A DNA stretch of 31,669 nucleotides, from positions 1 through 31,669 of the IMG/VR virus record IMGVR_UViG_3300042433_000232. One strand, given 5' to 3'. The notes beneath the pieces were generated by a model. That model did not search any database. It had not been told where the DNA came from and was given only the letters and a program-made list of their open reading frames with translations. Origin of the DNA: a virus. The translations under genes were made by a program, and so were the position numbers. Shown here one piece after another: positions 8,520 through 15,779 of the stretch (position 1 is its first letter; each line of letters starts with the position of its first letter).

Positions 8520-9401
8520 ATGCTAGATATGTTAAAAGGGTTATTGGACGAAAAACTTGAAGAAGTTTCTAAATCATTATCTGATGTTGTAGTTCCATCA
8601 GTTACTGAACCAAAAATGTCACCAAAAGGCGATCCGAAAATTTTTGAGTTACAAAAAAAATTAATTGCTCGCGGTGCAAAAATCACTGCTGATGGTCTTG
8701 ATGGTCCAGCTACTAGAAAAGCTGTGAAAGATTTTCCAGACGGTACTGCAACGCCTCCTGTAGAAGAAAAACCTAAACAAATTTCTGCTGGTGTTGTGTC
8801 ATTAGGTACAGTTAAATCATTATTCCCTAAACATAAAGATCCTAGTGGATTAACTGATGCATTAAATGTTGTTCTCCCAAAATATGATATTACAGGAACT
8901 GAAAGAGTTGCGTGTTTCTTGGCACAATGCGGACACGAAAGTGCTGGGTTTACAGTTTTTATTGAAAACTTAAATTATTCAGCTGAAGGTTTATGTAAAG
9001 TTTGGCCAAAACGGTTTACTGCGGCAACCGCAGGTGCTTATAATCGCAATCCAGAAAAAATCGCTAATAAAGTCTATTGTGATCGTATGGGAAATGGTTC
9101 TGAAGCCAGCGGAGAGGGTTGGAAATATCGTGGTCGCGGTGCGATTCAGTTAACTGGAAAAGATAATTATACAAAATTCTCTAAATCTTGTGGGAAATCC
9201 CTAGACGAAACTGTTGCTTATTGTGAAACTTTAGAAGGTGCTATTGCTAGTGGCGCATTTTTCTGGAAAGAAAATAGATTAAATGAGAGATTTGTTGATA
9301 AAAAAGATTTTGTTGGATTAACTAAGGCGATTAATGGTGGAACAACAGGATTGACCGACCGTCAACATCATTATGATGCAGCTAAGAAATTGTTAGGATA
9401 A
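8520..9401 (+). CDS. Endolysin: peptidoglycan-binding domain plus GH19 chitinase-like lysozyme
   Basis: 293 residues, start ATG 8520 after AAGAGGTG. It cleaves peptidoglycan glycan strands at lysis. Residues 38-72 (KIFELQKKLIARG, then ADGLDGPATRKAVKDF) resemble a PG_binding_1 domain. Residues ~95-290 are a GH19-type catalytic domain: FLAQCGHESAGF holds the probable catalytic Glu at residue 140, followed by NYSAEGL, WKYRGRGAIQLTGKDNY and a C-terminal INGGTTGLTDR. There is no signal peptide, so it needs a holin; an amphipathic helix opens the protein. Holin-like genes follow directly. It leads the plus-strand operon running to 18770. Confidence 0.88.
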   Translation: MLDMLKGLLDEKLEEVSKSLSDVVVPSVTEPKMSPKGDPKIFELQKKLIARGAKITADGLDGPATRKAVKDFPDGTATPPVEEKPKQISAGVVSLGTVKSLFPKHKDPSGLTDALNVVLPKYDITGTERVACFLAQCGHESAGFTVFIENLNYSAEGLCKVWPKRFTAATAGAYNRNPEKIANKVYCDRMGNGSEASGEGWKYRGRGAIQLTGKDNYTKFSKSCGKSLDETVAYCETLEGAIASGAFFWKENRLNERFVDKKDFVGLTKAINGGTTGLTDRQHHYDAAKKLLG

Positions 9402-9404
9402 TCC

Positions 9405-9695
9405 ATGGATATCGGTATCCCTAATTTTTTTGATCTTGTAGAACAGTGTGGTGCACCAATAGCCATTGCTGTTGTTTGTGGTTGGTTTTTAATGCAGGCA
9501 ATTGAATTGGTTTTAGGTAGTGTTGTTAAAACAATTAAAAAATTAACAGGATTACTACGCTCAATGGATGGTCGCGTGCGTCAAATGAATGTTGATGTAC
9601 TAGATTTAGATAAATTAGTGTCAAAATCTTTAATGGTTGATCCGTTACCTAAAAAGGTACACCATGAAGTTGCTGCAGAAATGAACAAGGATTAA
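9405..9695 (+). CDS. Holin-like small membrane protein 1
   Basis: 96 residues, starting four bases after the endolysin stop. There is one hydrophobic segment at about residues 18-40 (PIAIAVVCGWFLMQAIELVLG), followed by an amphipathic, probably coiled-coil stretch (VVKTIKKLTGLLRSMDGRVRQMNVDVLDLDKLV). The layout matches the genes at 9697 and 10932, so these look like paralogues. Small size, a single membrane helix and adjacency to the endolysin suggest a holin or holin-like membrane protein. The function is inferred. Confidence 0.65.
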   Translation: MDIGIPNFFDLVEQCGAPIAIAVVCGWFLMQAIELVLGSVVKTIKKLTGLLRSMDGRVRQMNVDVLDLDKLVSKSLMVDPLPKKVHHEVAAEMNKD

Positions 9696-9696
9696 T

Positions 9697-9981
9697 ATGA
9701 ATCAAGCATATATTGGGTTTTTTTCTGATGTTATTATTCCTATTATTGCTAGTAGTGCACTAGGAAGTTTTATTTTCACAGCGTTAAAATTTGTTTTAGG
9801 TGATGTTATTACATCAGTTAGAACATTGGCGTCAATCGTTATGGCGCTGGAAAATAGAGTTAAAAATACTTCTAACGAATTAATTAAAATTGACGTTACT
9901 ATATCTGCTGTTTTAGGATTACGTCCAGATCTAGAACGTATTTCAAGATCAGATGGGCAACGAGACGCTCGCAGAGATTAG
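9697..9981 (+). CDS. Holin-like small membrane protein 2
   Basis: 94 residues, starting one base after the stop of the preceding gene, with AAGGAT as its ribosome-binding site inside that gene. The N-terminal hydrophobic segment (DVIIPIIASSALGSFIFTALKFVLG) is followed by SVRTLASIVMALENRVKNTSNELIKIDVTISAVLGL, which parallels the helical region of the neighbour at 9405. A charged tail rich in Arg and Asp ends the protein. It is likely a paralogue or partner in the holin set. The GIY-YIG cassette at 9987 was inserted directly after its stop. Confidence 0.65.
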   Translation: MNQAYIGFFSDVIIPIIASSALGSFIFTALKFVLGDVITSVRTLASIVMALENRVKNTSNELIKIDVTISAVLGLRPDLERISRSDGQRDARRD

Positions 9982-9986
9982 GGTTT

Positions 9987-10064
9987 TATAAATAAAGTAT
10001 AGGTCGCGAGTTCCGAGGCTCCACCTATTCTAAACATTCTTACAATCGTTCAAGGAGAACAATA
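9987..10064 (+). promoter_or_regulatory. Hairpin leader of GIY-YIG gene, copy 2
   Basis: Contains a perfect late-promoter box TATAAATA (9987-9994), outer helix ATAGGT/ACCTAT (9999-10004 with 10023-10028), constant CGC, inner helix GAG/CTC, an 8-base loop, constant C, then TCTAAACAT and AAGGAG before ATG 10065. The stem sequences differ from the other copies but pair fully. Confidence 0.82.
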
Positions 10065-10919
10065 ATGCTCAGCAAAAATATTTATATGCCATATTTTTAT
10101 ATTATCCGACATAAAGAAACGGGTAAACAATATGCTGGATCTAGATGGGCAAAAGGTTGTCACCCATCAGAATTTATGCAAAAAGGCGGATATACTACAT
10201 CATCTATAATAATTAATTCTATAATAGAACGGGAAGGCGTTGATGTATTTGAAATAATAGAAATTATAACTTTAGATGAACTTATAATTCCGTTTAGCGT
10301 ACAATCTGTATATCAATATGAAACATGGTTTTTAAACGAATATAATTGTGCAACTTCGCCTGATTGGTATAATAAACATAATAATGAGGGAATGGTATTT
10401 GGAACCTCAGAATTTTATGACAAATCTAAAACAACATGTTTAGAAAAATATGGTTACGAATATTGTTTACAAGCTCCAGAAATACAGGAAAAGTCTAAAC
10501 AAACTTTATTAGATAATTATGGAGTAGATTCTCCTGCAAAAAATGAAGAAATTTTAAATAGAATGAAAGACACCAATATAAAAAAATATGGTGTAGAATT
10601 TCCCTTACAATCTGACGTAATAAAAGAAAATACTAAATTAACTAATTTAGAAAGATATGGTTATGAATATGGGTTGCAATCGCCGATAATAAAAGAAAAA
10701 TCGAAACAGACTTGTTTGGAAGTATATGGAGTAGACCATCCATCAAAAGATCCAGAAATAAAAGAACGAATATTTAATACATTTAAAAAAACTAATTTAG
10801 AAAAATATGGCGTGGAATTTCATGTTAATATACAAGTTACTTGTCCATATTGTAATAAAATTGGCAATAAACCAATTATGATGCGATGGCATTTTAATAA
10901 TTGTAAATTAAAAACATAA
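10065..10919 (+). CDS. GIY-YIG homing-type endonuclease, KYG-repeat type with zinc-finger tail
   Basis: 284 residues. The nuclease domain differs from the other four in this window: YFYIIRHKETGKQYAGSRW supplies Tyr-x-Tyr-Ile and QYAGS in place of GIY and YIG. From residue ~120 there are five or six repeats of about 28 residues with the core LEKYGVEFPLQSDVIKE, found in many phage mobile nucleases and probably DNA-binding. The last 25 residues hold CPYC and H-x4-C spacing (CPYCNKIG, then WHFNNC), a likely zinc finger. Start at ATG 10065 behind AAGGAG. It interrupts the row of holin-like genes. Activity and target are not known. Confidence 0.78.
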   Translation: MLSKNIYMPYFYIIRHKETGKQYAGSRWAKGCHPSEFMQKGGYTTSSIIINSIIEREGVDVFEIIEIITLDELIIPFSVQSVYQYETWFLNEYNCATSPDWYNKHNNEGMVFGTSEFYDKSKTTCLEKYGYEYCLQAPEIQEKSKQTLLDNYGVDSPAKNEEILNRMKDTNIKKYGVEFPLQSDVIKENTKLTNLERYGYEYGLQSPIIKEKSKQTCLEVYGVDHPSKDPEIKERIFNTFKKTNLEKYGVEFHVNIQVTCPYCNKIGNKPIMMRWHFNNCKLKT

Positions 10920-10939
10920 TATGGACATAATATGGACAT
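10915..10939. repeat. Tandem 11-bp duplication at the end of the GIY-YIG gene
   Basis: CATAATATGGA occurs at 10915-10925 and again at 10926-10936. It covers the endonuclease stop and the start codon of the next gene, leaving an extra out-of-frame ATG at 10921. This is a second case of a short tandem duplication at the 3' edge of a GIY-YIG insert. Confidence 0.85.
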
Positions 10940-11228
10940 TACAGAAATAGGCGAGTTAATCTCAAAATACGGTTTTCCGACAGTTTCATCATTTTTTATG
11001 CTCAGAATGGTTCGTTACGTTTGGGATTTTACAATCAATGAGATTAACCCAGTTTTAGGTGAAGCTAATAAAGAGTTAATTGCTCTTATTGATAGAATAC
11101 GTCTTTGTGATAACGATCTTTTGAGATTAACTGCTAAATTAAATACAGTTCTTCAAATTCGTGAAAAGGCTTTATTACAACAAGATCAAGAAGAACCGCC
11201 AAAACCAAAACGTCCAAGATCAGGATAA
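10932..11228 (+). CDS. Holin-like small membrane protein 3
   Basis: 98 residues. The layout matches the proteins at 9405 and 9697: a moderately hydrophobic N-terminal segment (YGFPTVSSFFMLRMVRYVWDF), then a helical stretch NKELIALIDRIRLCDNDLLRLTAKLNTVLQI and a charged tail ending PKRPRSG. The hydrophobic segment is weaker than in the other two. It is probably a third member of the holin-like group, separated from them only by the GIY-YIG insertion. It is immediately followed by csgF. Confidence 0.6.
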   Translation: MDITEIGELISKYGFPTVSSFFMLRMVRYVWDFTINEINPVLGEANKELIALIDRIRLCDNDLLRLTAKLNTVLQIREKALLQQDQEEPPKPKRPRSG

Positions 11229-11232
11229 TTAT

Positions 11233-11679
11233 ATGAGAAAACACCTATTAAAGTTGTTTTTTATTATGTGTTTTTCAATTGATGTTAACGCCTCTAATCT
11301 AGTTTATGAATTCAATAATCCATCATTTTCGGGAAATGGTTGGTCAACTCAAGTAATAACTCTAGAACAAATAGAATCCGCTCGAAAGCAAAAAATAAAA
11401 GATGATGCAGCAGCTGGCATAGCCAAAGCTGCAGCTGATGCTAAAAATAGCAATTTATCTAAATTTTTAGTTAATGTTGAGTCCAGGATTTACGCTCAAT
11501 TATCCAAACAATTAGCTGATCAAATGTTTACTGATAGTGGAGCAACATCAGGTACAATGGATTTTCAGGGAACATCTATTAATTGGGTTAAAGGTGCAAC
11601 TGATGTATCGTTAACAATTACAGAATCTAATGGTAATACCACTGATATTATAGTTCCTATTGGTCAGTTTGGATTTTAA
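11233..11679 (+). CDS. csgF: CsgF-like curli assembly protein
   Basis: 148 residues from ATG 11233 (an upstream in-frame start at 11161 would overlap the previous gene and would bury the signal peptide). A Sec signal peptide (MRKHLLKLFFIMCFSIDVNA) precedes SNLVYEFNNPSFSGN. The mature N-terminus with the NPSFSG/GN pattern is characteristic of CsgF, whose N-terminal segment plugs into the CsgG pore. In curli systems CsgF lies in or on the outer membrane and couples secretion to nucleation. The gene directly precedes csgG, as in bacteria. The C-terminal half has alternating polar beta strands. Confidence 0.8.
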   Translation: MRKHLLKLFFIMCFSIDVNASNLVYEFNNPSFSGNGWSTQVITLEQIESARKQKIKDDAAAGIAKAAADAKNSNLSKFLVNVESRIYAQLSKQLADQMFTDSGATSGTMDFQGTSINWVKGATDVSLTITESNGNTTDIIVPIGQFGF

Positions 11680-11680
11680 T

Positions 11681-12457
11681 ATGAAATATATGATTTTATC
11701 CATATTATTGCTTACAGGGTGTTCTCAAATTGCTTTGGATATTATGAGAGAAGATCCCGTTCCTATAACATCAAGAATCACATTAAGTAATAAATTACCG
11801 GAATTGGAAGGACCAGCAATACCAATTTCTATTTACGATTTTACTGATAAAACTGGGCAACGTAAACCATCAGACAAATTAGCTCAATTATCAACAGCTG
11901 TTCCACAGGGAGCAGAATCGTTTGTTATCAAAGCATTACAAGATTCAAAAAATTGGTTTAAGGTTGTTGAACGAGTTGGTTTAGATAATTTAGTTAAAGA
12001 GCGACAATTAATTCGCAATCAACGAGATGTTTACGAAGGAAAAGAATCTAAACCATTACCTCCATTATTAGTTAGTGGATTAATGGTAACAGGTAGCATT
12101 AGTGGATACGATTCTGATATTCGTACGGGTGGAATAGGGTTAAGGTTATTTAAACTTGGATTCACCCAAGAATATAGAGTTGATCAAATTACTATCTCGA
12201 TGAGATTAATTTCTGTTTCATCTGGGGAAGTATTAGTATCAGTGGCAACAACTAAAACGATTTATAGTTTTGCTAGTGATGCTGGTGTTATGATGTTTAT
12301 TGGAACTGGTAATGTAACTGCTCTAGAAGCAGAAGTTGGAAATAGCGTCAACGAACCTATTACTGAAGGTGTTAGAGTTGCTATTGAAGACAGTGTTTAT
12401 TCTATGATAATTGAAGGGGAAAAACGAGGTCTTTGGAAATTTAAAAAGGAAAAATAG
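11681..12457 (+). CDS. csgG: CsgG-like curli secretion pore lipoprotein
   Basis: 258 residues from ATG 11681, one base after the csgF stop. The signal peptide ends in a lipobox LLTGC (Cys at residue 14). The body matches CsgG: IYDFTDKTGQRKPSD near residue 57, SKNWFKVVERVGLDNLVKER near 98, LLVSGLMVTGSISGYDSDI near 142 and TGGIGLRLFKLG, with a QITISMRLISVSSGEVLVS strand. CsgG forms the nonameric outer-membrane channel that exports curlin. Together with csgF and the curlin-like gene it forms a compact secretion set within the phage lysis region. It could export the curlin-like protein or serve as a lytic outer-membrane pore. Confidence 0.87.
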   Translation: MKYMILSILLLTGCSQIALDIMREDPVPITSRITLSNKLPELEGPAIPISIYDFTDKTGQRKPSDKLAQLSTAVPQGAESFVIKALQDSKNWFKVVERVGLDNLVKERQLIRNQRDVYEGKESKPLPPLLVSGLMVTGSISGYDSDIRTGGIGLRLFKLGFTQEYRVDQITISMRLISVSSGEVLVSVATTKTIYSFASDAGVMMFIGTGNVTALEAEVGNSVNEPITEGVRVAIEDSVYSMIIEGEKRGLWKFKKEK

Positions 12458-13048
12458 ATGAAAATCTTACAAACATATTTGATTATGTTTGTTATGCTCT
12501 TTGCTACTACTACATTTGCTAATGATATTTTTATTGAACAGGTTGGGAGTTTATCTGATATTACATTAACACAACAGGGTGTTGATAATCGTATTGGGAC
12601 AGCTCTTAATCCTTCATTTTTTGGTGGAAGTAGTGATGTGTCGACTATTGAACAAATTGGTTCTAGAAATGAATTAGATTTGATCGTAAATGGTGATAAT
12701 ACAACTGTTACATTAAGTACAACAGGTAATGATAATAAAGAAACAATTAATTGTGGAGTCAAAACTGCTGTGACATGTAACAATACTACAATCAATCATA
12801 CTATATCGGGTGATAATAATACTATTGACACTACAATTGGTGCTACAACTAATAGTAAAATGACTGTAACTGGTGATAGTAATGCTATTACTCATACAAG
12901 TACAAGTTCTGGTATTGTATCTGCTGATTTAACTTTAACTGGTAACAGTAATACAATTGATTTAACTCAAAGCGGAACTTTGGATAAGAGTATAAAAATT
13001 GAAAGTACTGGTTCTAACAATAATATTACTGTTAATCAATCCAATTAA
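12458..13048 (+). CDS. Curlin-like secreted amyloid-type protein
   Basis: 196 residues, starting directly after the csgG stop. The Sec signal peptide ends near TTTFA. The mature protein is a series of imperfect curlin-like repeats: IEQVGSLSDITLTQQGVDN, IEQIGSRNELDLIVNGDN, TVTGDSNAITH, LTLTGNSNTIDLTQSG and a final GSNNNITVNQSN. The spaced Gln/Gly/Asn pattern is that of CsgA/CsgB, which fold as stacked beta strands. It is the likely substrate of the CsgG pore encoded next door. It has a central Cys pair (residues ~88 and ~95) that is unusual for curlin. No CsgE or second curlin is seen here. Confidence 0.72.
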   Translation: MKILQTYLIMFVMLFATTTFANDIFIEQVGSLSDITLTQQGVDNRIGTALNPSFFGGSSDVSTIEQIGSRNELDLIVNGDNTTVTLSTTGNDNKETINCGVKTAVTCNNTTINHTISGDNNTIDTTIGATTNSKMTVTGDSNAITHTSTSSGIVSADLTLTGNSNTIDLTQSGTLDKSIKIESTGSNNNITVNQSN

Positions 13049-13125
13049 TATAAATAGACGGTAGTCGCGGATCCCCCGATCCCACTACCTCTAAACATTT
13101 TTACACTTAATCAAGAGGATTAACA
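13049..13125 (+). promoter_or_regulatory. Hairpin leader of GIY-YIG gene, copy 3
   Basis: Perfect TATAAATA (13049-13056) immediately after the stop of the curlin-like gene, outer helix GGTAGT/ACTACC (13060-13065 with 13084-13089), constant CGC, inner helix GGAT/ATCC, a 6-base loop, constant C, then CTCTAAACAT and GAGGA before ATG 13126. Confidence 0.82.
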
Positions 13126-13974
13126 ATGTCCAGCGCAAATATTTATATTATCACAGAACAACAGCGTTTAAATTTTAAACCAACATATCTTTATATCAAA
13201 CAACATTCAGTTACTGGATTAAAATATTTCGGAAAAACGATTAAATCTGATCCAATAAAATATAAAGGATCTGGTATTAGGTGGTCAAAACATATAAAAA
13301 AACACGGAACTAAATTTGTTACCACTTTATGGTATAAATTATATACAGATATAGATGAATTATTATCCGTTGCTATAACTCTATCTGAAATTTATGATAT
13401 CGTGGATTCTGATTTTTGGGCGAATATTGTGCCAGAAAATGGGTTAACTGGCGGAGATTCTGAAACTGTTAGAAGGCAACAAAAAGAGAAAGTTGCAGAA
13501 GGAACCCATAATTTTTTAGGTGGGGAGATTGGGGGGAGTTTTTCAAGAGAACGAGTTTTAAATGGAACCCATAATTTTTTAGGTCCAGAATCAAATAGAA
13601 AGCGAATAGCTGATGGAACACATCCATTTTTAAATTCCGATTTTCAAAGAAATGTTCAATTAAAATTATTATCTGAAGGGACTCATATATTCCTTAATCC
13701 AGAATTTCGAGAAAATCAATCTAATAGAGTTAAAGAAATGAATGCAACAAACGTCTCTAATGGTACGCACCCTTTTTTAGGACCGGAGTTGAATAAAAAA
13801 CGAATAGCTGATGGGACACATCCTTTACTCACTTTATCCAAACAAAGATCTAATAGAAAAATATATCTTGACATAAAAGAATTAGCTAAAACATTAAAGA
13901 TTAAATTACCACCTGGGCTAAATATGAAATCTGATGAATTTTTATTGAAATTTAAAGACAAATATTTGACTTAA
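13126..13974 (+). CDS. GIY-YIG homing-type endonuclease, GTH-repeat type
   Basis: 282 residues. The N-terminal domain is closely related to those of the genes at 5853, 17600 and 25015: INFKPTYL-like lead, YLYIKQHSVTGLKYFGKT with an intact YFG motif, and KGSGIRWSKHIKKHG. The C-terminal part contains repeats with the core GTHNFLG or GTHPFLG, each about 20 residues, and ends with LPPGLNMKSDEFLLKFKDKY, almost the same end as the gene at 5065-5853. The stop is one base before the start of the FecR gene, so the insert sits cleanly between curlin-like and FecR genes. Nuclease activity and target are inferred. Confidence 0.8.
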   Translation: MSSANIYIITEQQRLNFKPTYLYIKQHSVTGLKYFGKTIKSDPIKYKGSGIRWSKHIKKHGTKFVTTLWYKLYTDIDELLSVAITLSEIYDIVDSDFWANIVPENGLTGGDSETVRRQQKEKVAEGTHNFLGGEIGGSFSRERVLNGTHNFLGPESNRKRIADGTHPFLNSDFQRNVQLKLLSEGTHIFLNPEFRENQSNRVKEMNATNVSNGTHPFLGPELNKKRIADGTHPLLTLSKQRSNRKIYLDIKELAKTLKIKLPPGLNMKSDEFLLKFKDKYLT

Positions 13975-13975
13975 T

Positions 13976-15034
13976 ATGCAATTTTGTGTATTTGTATTTT
14001 TAACATTTATATCAGTGAATGTTTTATCTGATATAGGGAAAATCGAATACCAAACAGGATTAGCTGAAATTAATAGGAATAATAGATCCTATGCAACTAA
14101 AGAGCAATTTCCAGTAGAATCTAAAGATTCTATTATTACAGCTAATTCTAAACTTAATATTAAATTTGAAGATAATACACGAGTTGCTGTGTCTGAACAA
14201 AGTAAACTTATTATTGATGATTTTATATACGACCCTAAAAAAACAGCAGGGAAATTAGCTTTAAAGTTTGCTTTAGGAACTGTTAGATATACTTCAGGAC
14301 AAATTGCTAAACATAATCCTCAAACAGTATCTATTAATACGCCGACTTCCGTAATTTCAATTCGGGGCACTGATTTTAGCGCCACTGTTGATGAATTAGG
14401 TAAAAGTACAATTATTTTATTACCCAGTTGTGATATTACTGGTTGTGTTACAGGTGCTATTGAAGTTTCTACTGATGCAGGGTTTGTTTTAATGAACCAA
14501 GCATTCCAGACAACAGTTGTATCAGATAAAAATTCTGCTCCAACAAAACCTGTTATCATATCAATCGATGCAGCTAATATAGATAATACATTAATTGTAT
14601 CTCCTCCTGTAAAATCTACAGATAATTCAACAAAAGTAGAACAAATAAAAACTGATTTAGATATTAATTTTCTTGATCAAGATTTTTTATCATACAAACA
14701 ATTAGATTTAAATGTTTTAGATTTAAGCAGCGAATTAGATAAAAATTATCTTGAGGTTGCTTTAATGGAAGATATGTTGAACGCTACTAATCAAGTCGGC
14801 AGCGATTTATTAGCTGTTGGGGTAATGTTGCCTGGATATAATGAGGCTAGTAATTTAAAATATTATATTAATTCTATTGAACAATTAGTATTAAACAAAT
14901 CATCAAAACACCAATTTGAATTAAAAATTGATAAAAATTCAGATGCAACATTAAATTTAAATCAAGAAGGTGTTCCATTATCTCAAAGAATTAATATGGG
15001 TGTTGCAACAAAAATTACTATTATTCAAAAATAA
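13976..15034 (+). CDS. Secreted FecR-domain protein
   Basis: 352 residues. A signal peptide (QFCVFVFLTFISVNVLS) is followed by a FecR domain at about residues 20-150: GKIEYQTGLAEI, then SIITANSKLNIKFEDNTRVAVSEQSKLIID, FALGTVRYTSG and the hallmark TPTSVISIRGTDFSATVDE. FecR domains in this architecture are periplasmic, often encoded beside CHASE2 cyclases in bacteria, and are thought to sense or scaffold envelope signals. The C-terminal ~200 residues have no family I recognise. It is followed by the nuclease and cyclase genes. No cytoplasmic anti-sigma segment is present, so classical FecR sigma-factor control is unlikely. Confidence 0.8.
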   Translation: MQFCVFVFLTFISVNVLSDIGKIEYQTGLAEINRNNRSYATKEQFPVESKDSIITANSKLNIKFEDNTRVAVSEQSKLIIDDFIYDPKKTAGKLALKFALGTVRYTSGQIAKHNPQTVSINTPTSVISIRGTDFSATVDELGKSTIILLPSCDITGCVTGAIEVSTDAGFVLMNQAFQTTVVSDKNSAPTKPVIISIDAANIDNTLIVSPPVKSTDNSTKVEQIKTDLDINFLDQDFLSYKQLDLNVLDLSSELDKNYLEVALMEDMLNATNQVGSDLLAVGVMLPGYNEASNLKYYINSIEQLVLNKSSKHQFELKIDKNSDATLNLNQEGVPLSQRINMGVATKITIIQK

Positions 15035-15065
15035 ATAGTTTTTTTAAATATAACGTGAGGTAATC

Positions 15066-15779
15066 ATGAAAAAACTTGTTTTAGCACTATGTTTAGCGTT
15101 TTCTACTGCTGTATTTGCAGGAACTATTAACGAACAATGTCCGCAATTAACTGTAAACGGAACTCCACAATATGAATCTCAGCAAGGCGATCAAGAAATT
15201 TGTCATGCAAATTATGCAGTAATTCATAGATGCGGAGTAAAGGCTCCAGTTGCAGTATTTGAACATTTAACCAAAGAAGATATTACTGGTCCAGCTAAAC
15301 GAAAAGATAATTTTCACCCTGATTCTGATGTTTCCCCGCAATGTTCAGCTACTTTAGCCGATTATGCTACTGTTGGTAAAACTCATGATAGAGGACATTT
15401 ATCTCCAGCTGGAAACAATACTCAAAGTGCTGATATTATGAGCGAAAGTTTTGATTTGAGTAACATGGTAGCTCAGGTAGCAAACAATAATCGTGGGATC
15501 TGGAAACAATTAGAAACTAAAGAACGCGAAATGATTTCAACTGCAGGAACAGATTATTATATTATTTCTGGTGGCATTTTTGATCCTGGATACTCTGTAA
15601 CTGGTAATGGTTTGGGTATTCCAACTAGATTGTATAAAATAATTGTCGAGAAAAATAATAAATCCGTGCAAGCATATTTAATGCCAAATGCTGCGTTACC
15701 TGTGACAGATTTACCGAAATATCAAGTGTCGCTAGAAGAAGTTGAGCAAGCAACGCAAATGAAATTTAATTTAAAATGA
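15066..15779 (+). CDS. Secreted DNA/RNA non-specific endonuclease (NUC1/Serratia type)
   Basis: 237 residues after an ACGTGAGGT site. The signal peptide is MKKLVLALCLAFSTAVFA. The active-site motif DRGHLSPAGN lies at about residues 107-116; the His is the general base and the downstream Asn-rich segment (MVAQVANNNRGIWKQLE) carries the metal-binding Asn. The family degrades DNA and RNA with Mg2+. The four Cys residues in the N-terminal half (Cys25, 46, 56, 96) suggest disulfides in the periplasm. Its stop overlaps the start of the cyclase gene by four bases (ATGA), so the two are translationally coupled. It may degrade released nucleic acid or competing phage DNA; the role is inferred. Confidence 0.85.
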   Translation: MKKLVLALCLAFSTAVFAGTINEQCPQLTVNGTPQYESQQGDQEICHANYAVIHRCGVKAPVAVFEHLTKEDITGPAKRKDNFHPDSDVSPQCSATLADYATVGKTHDRGHLSPAGNNTQSADIMSESFDLSNMVAQVANNNRGIWKQLETKEREMISTAGTDYYIISGGIFDPGYSVTGNGLGIPTRLYKIIVEKNNKSVQAYLMPNAALPVTDLPKYQVSLEEVEQATQMKFNLK

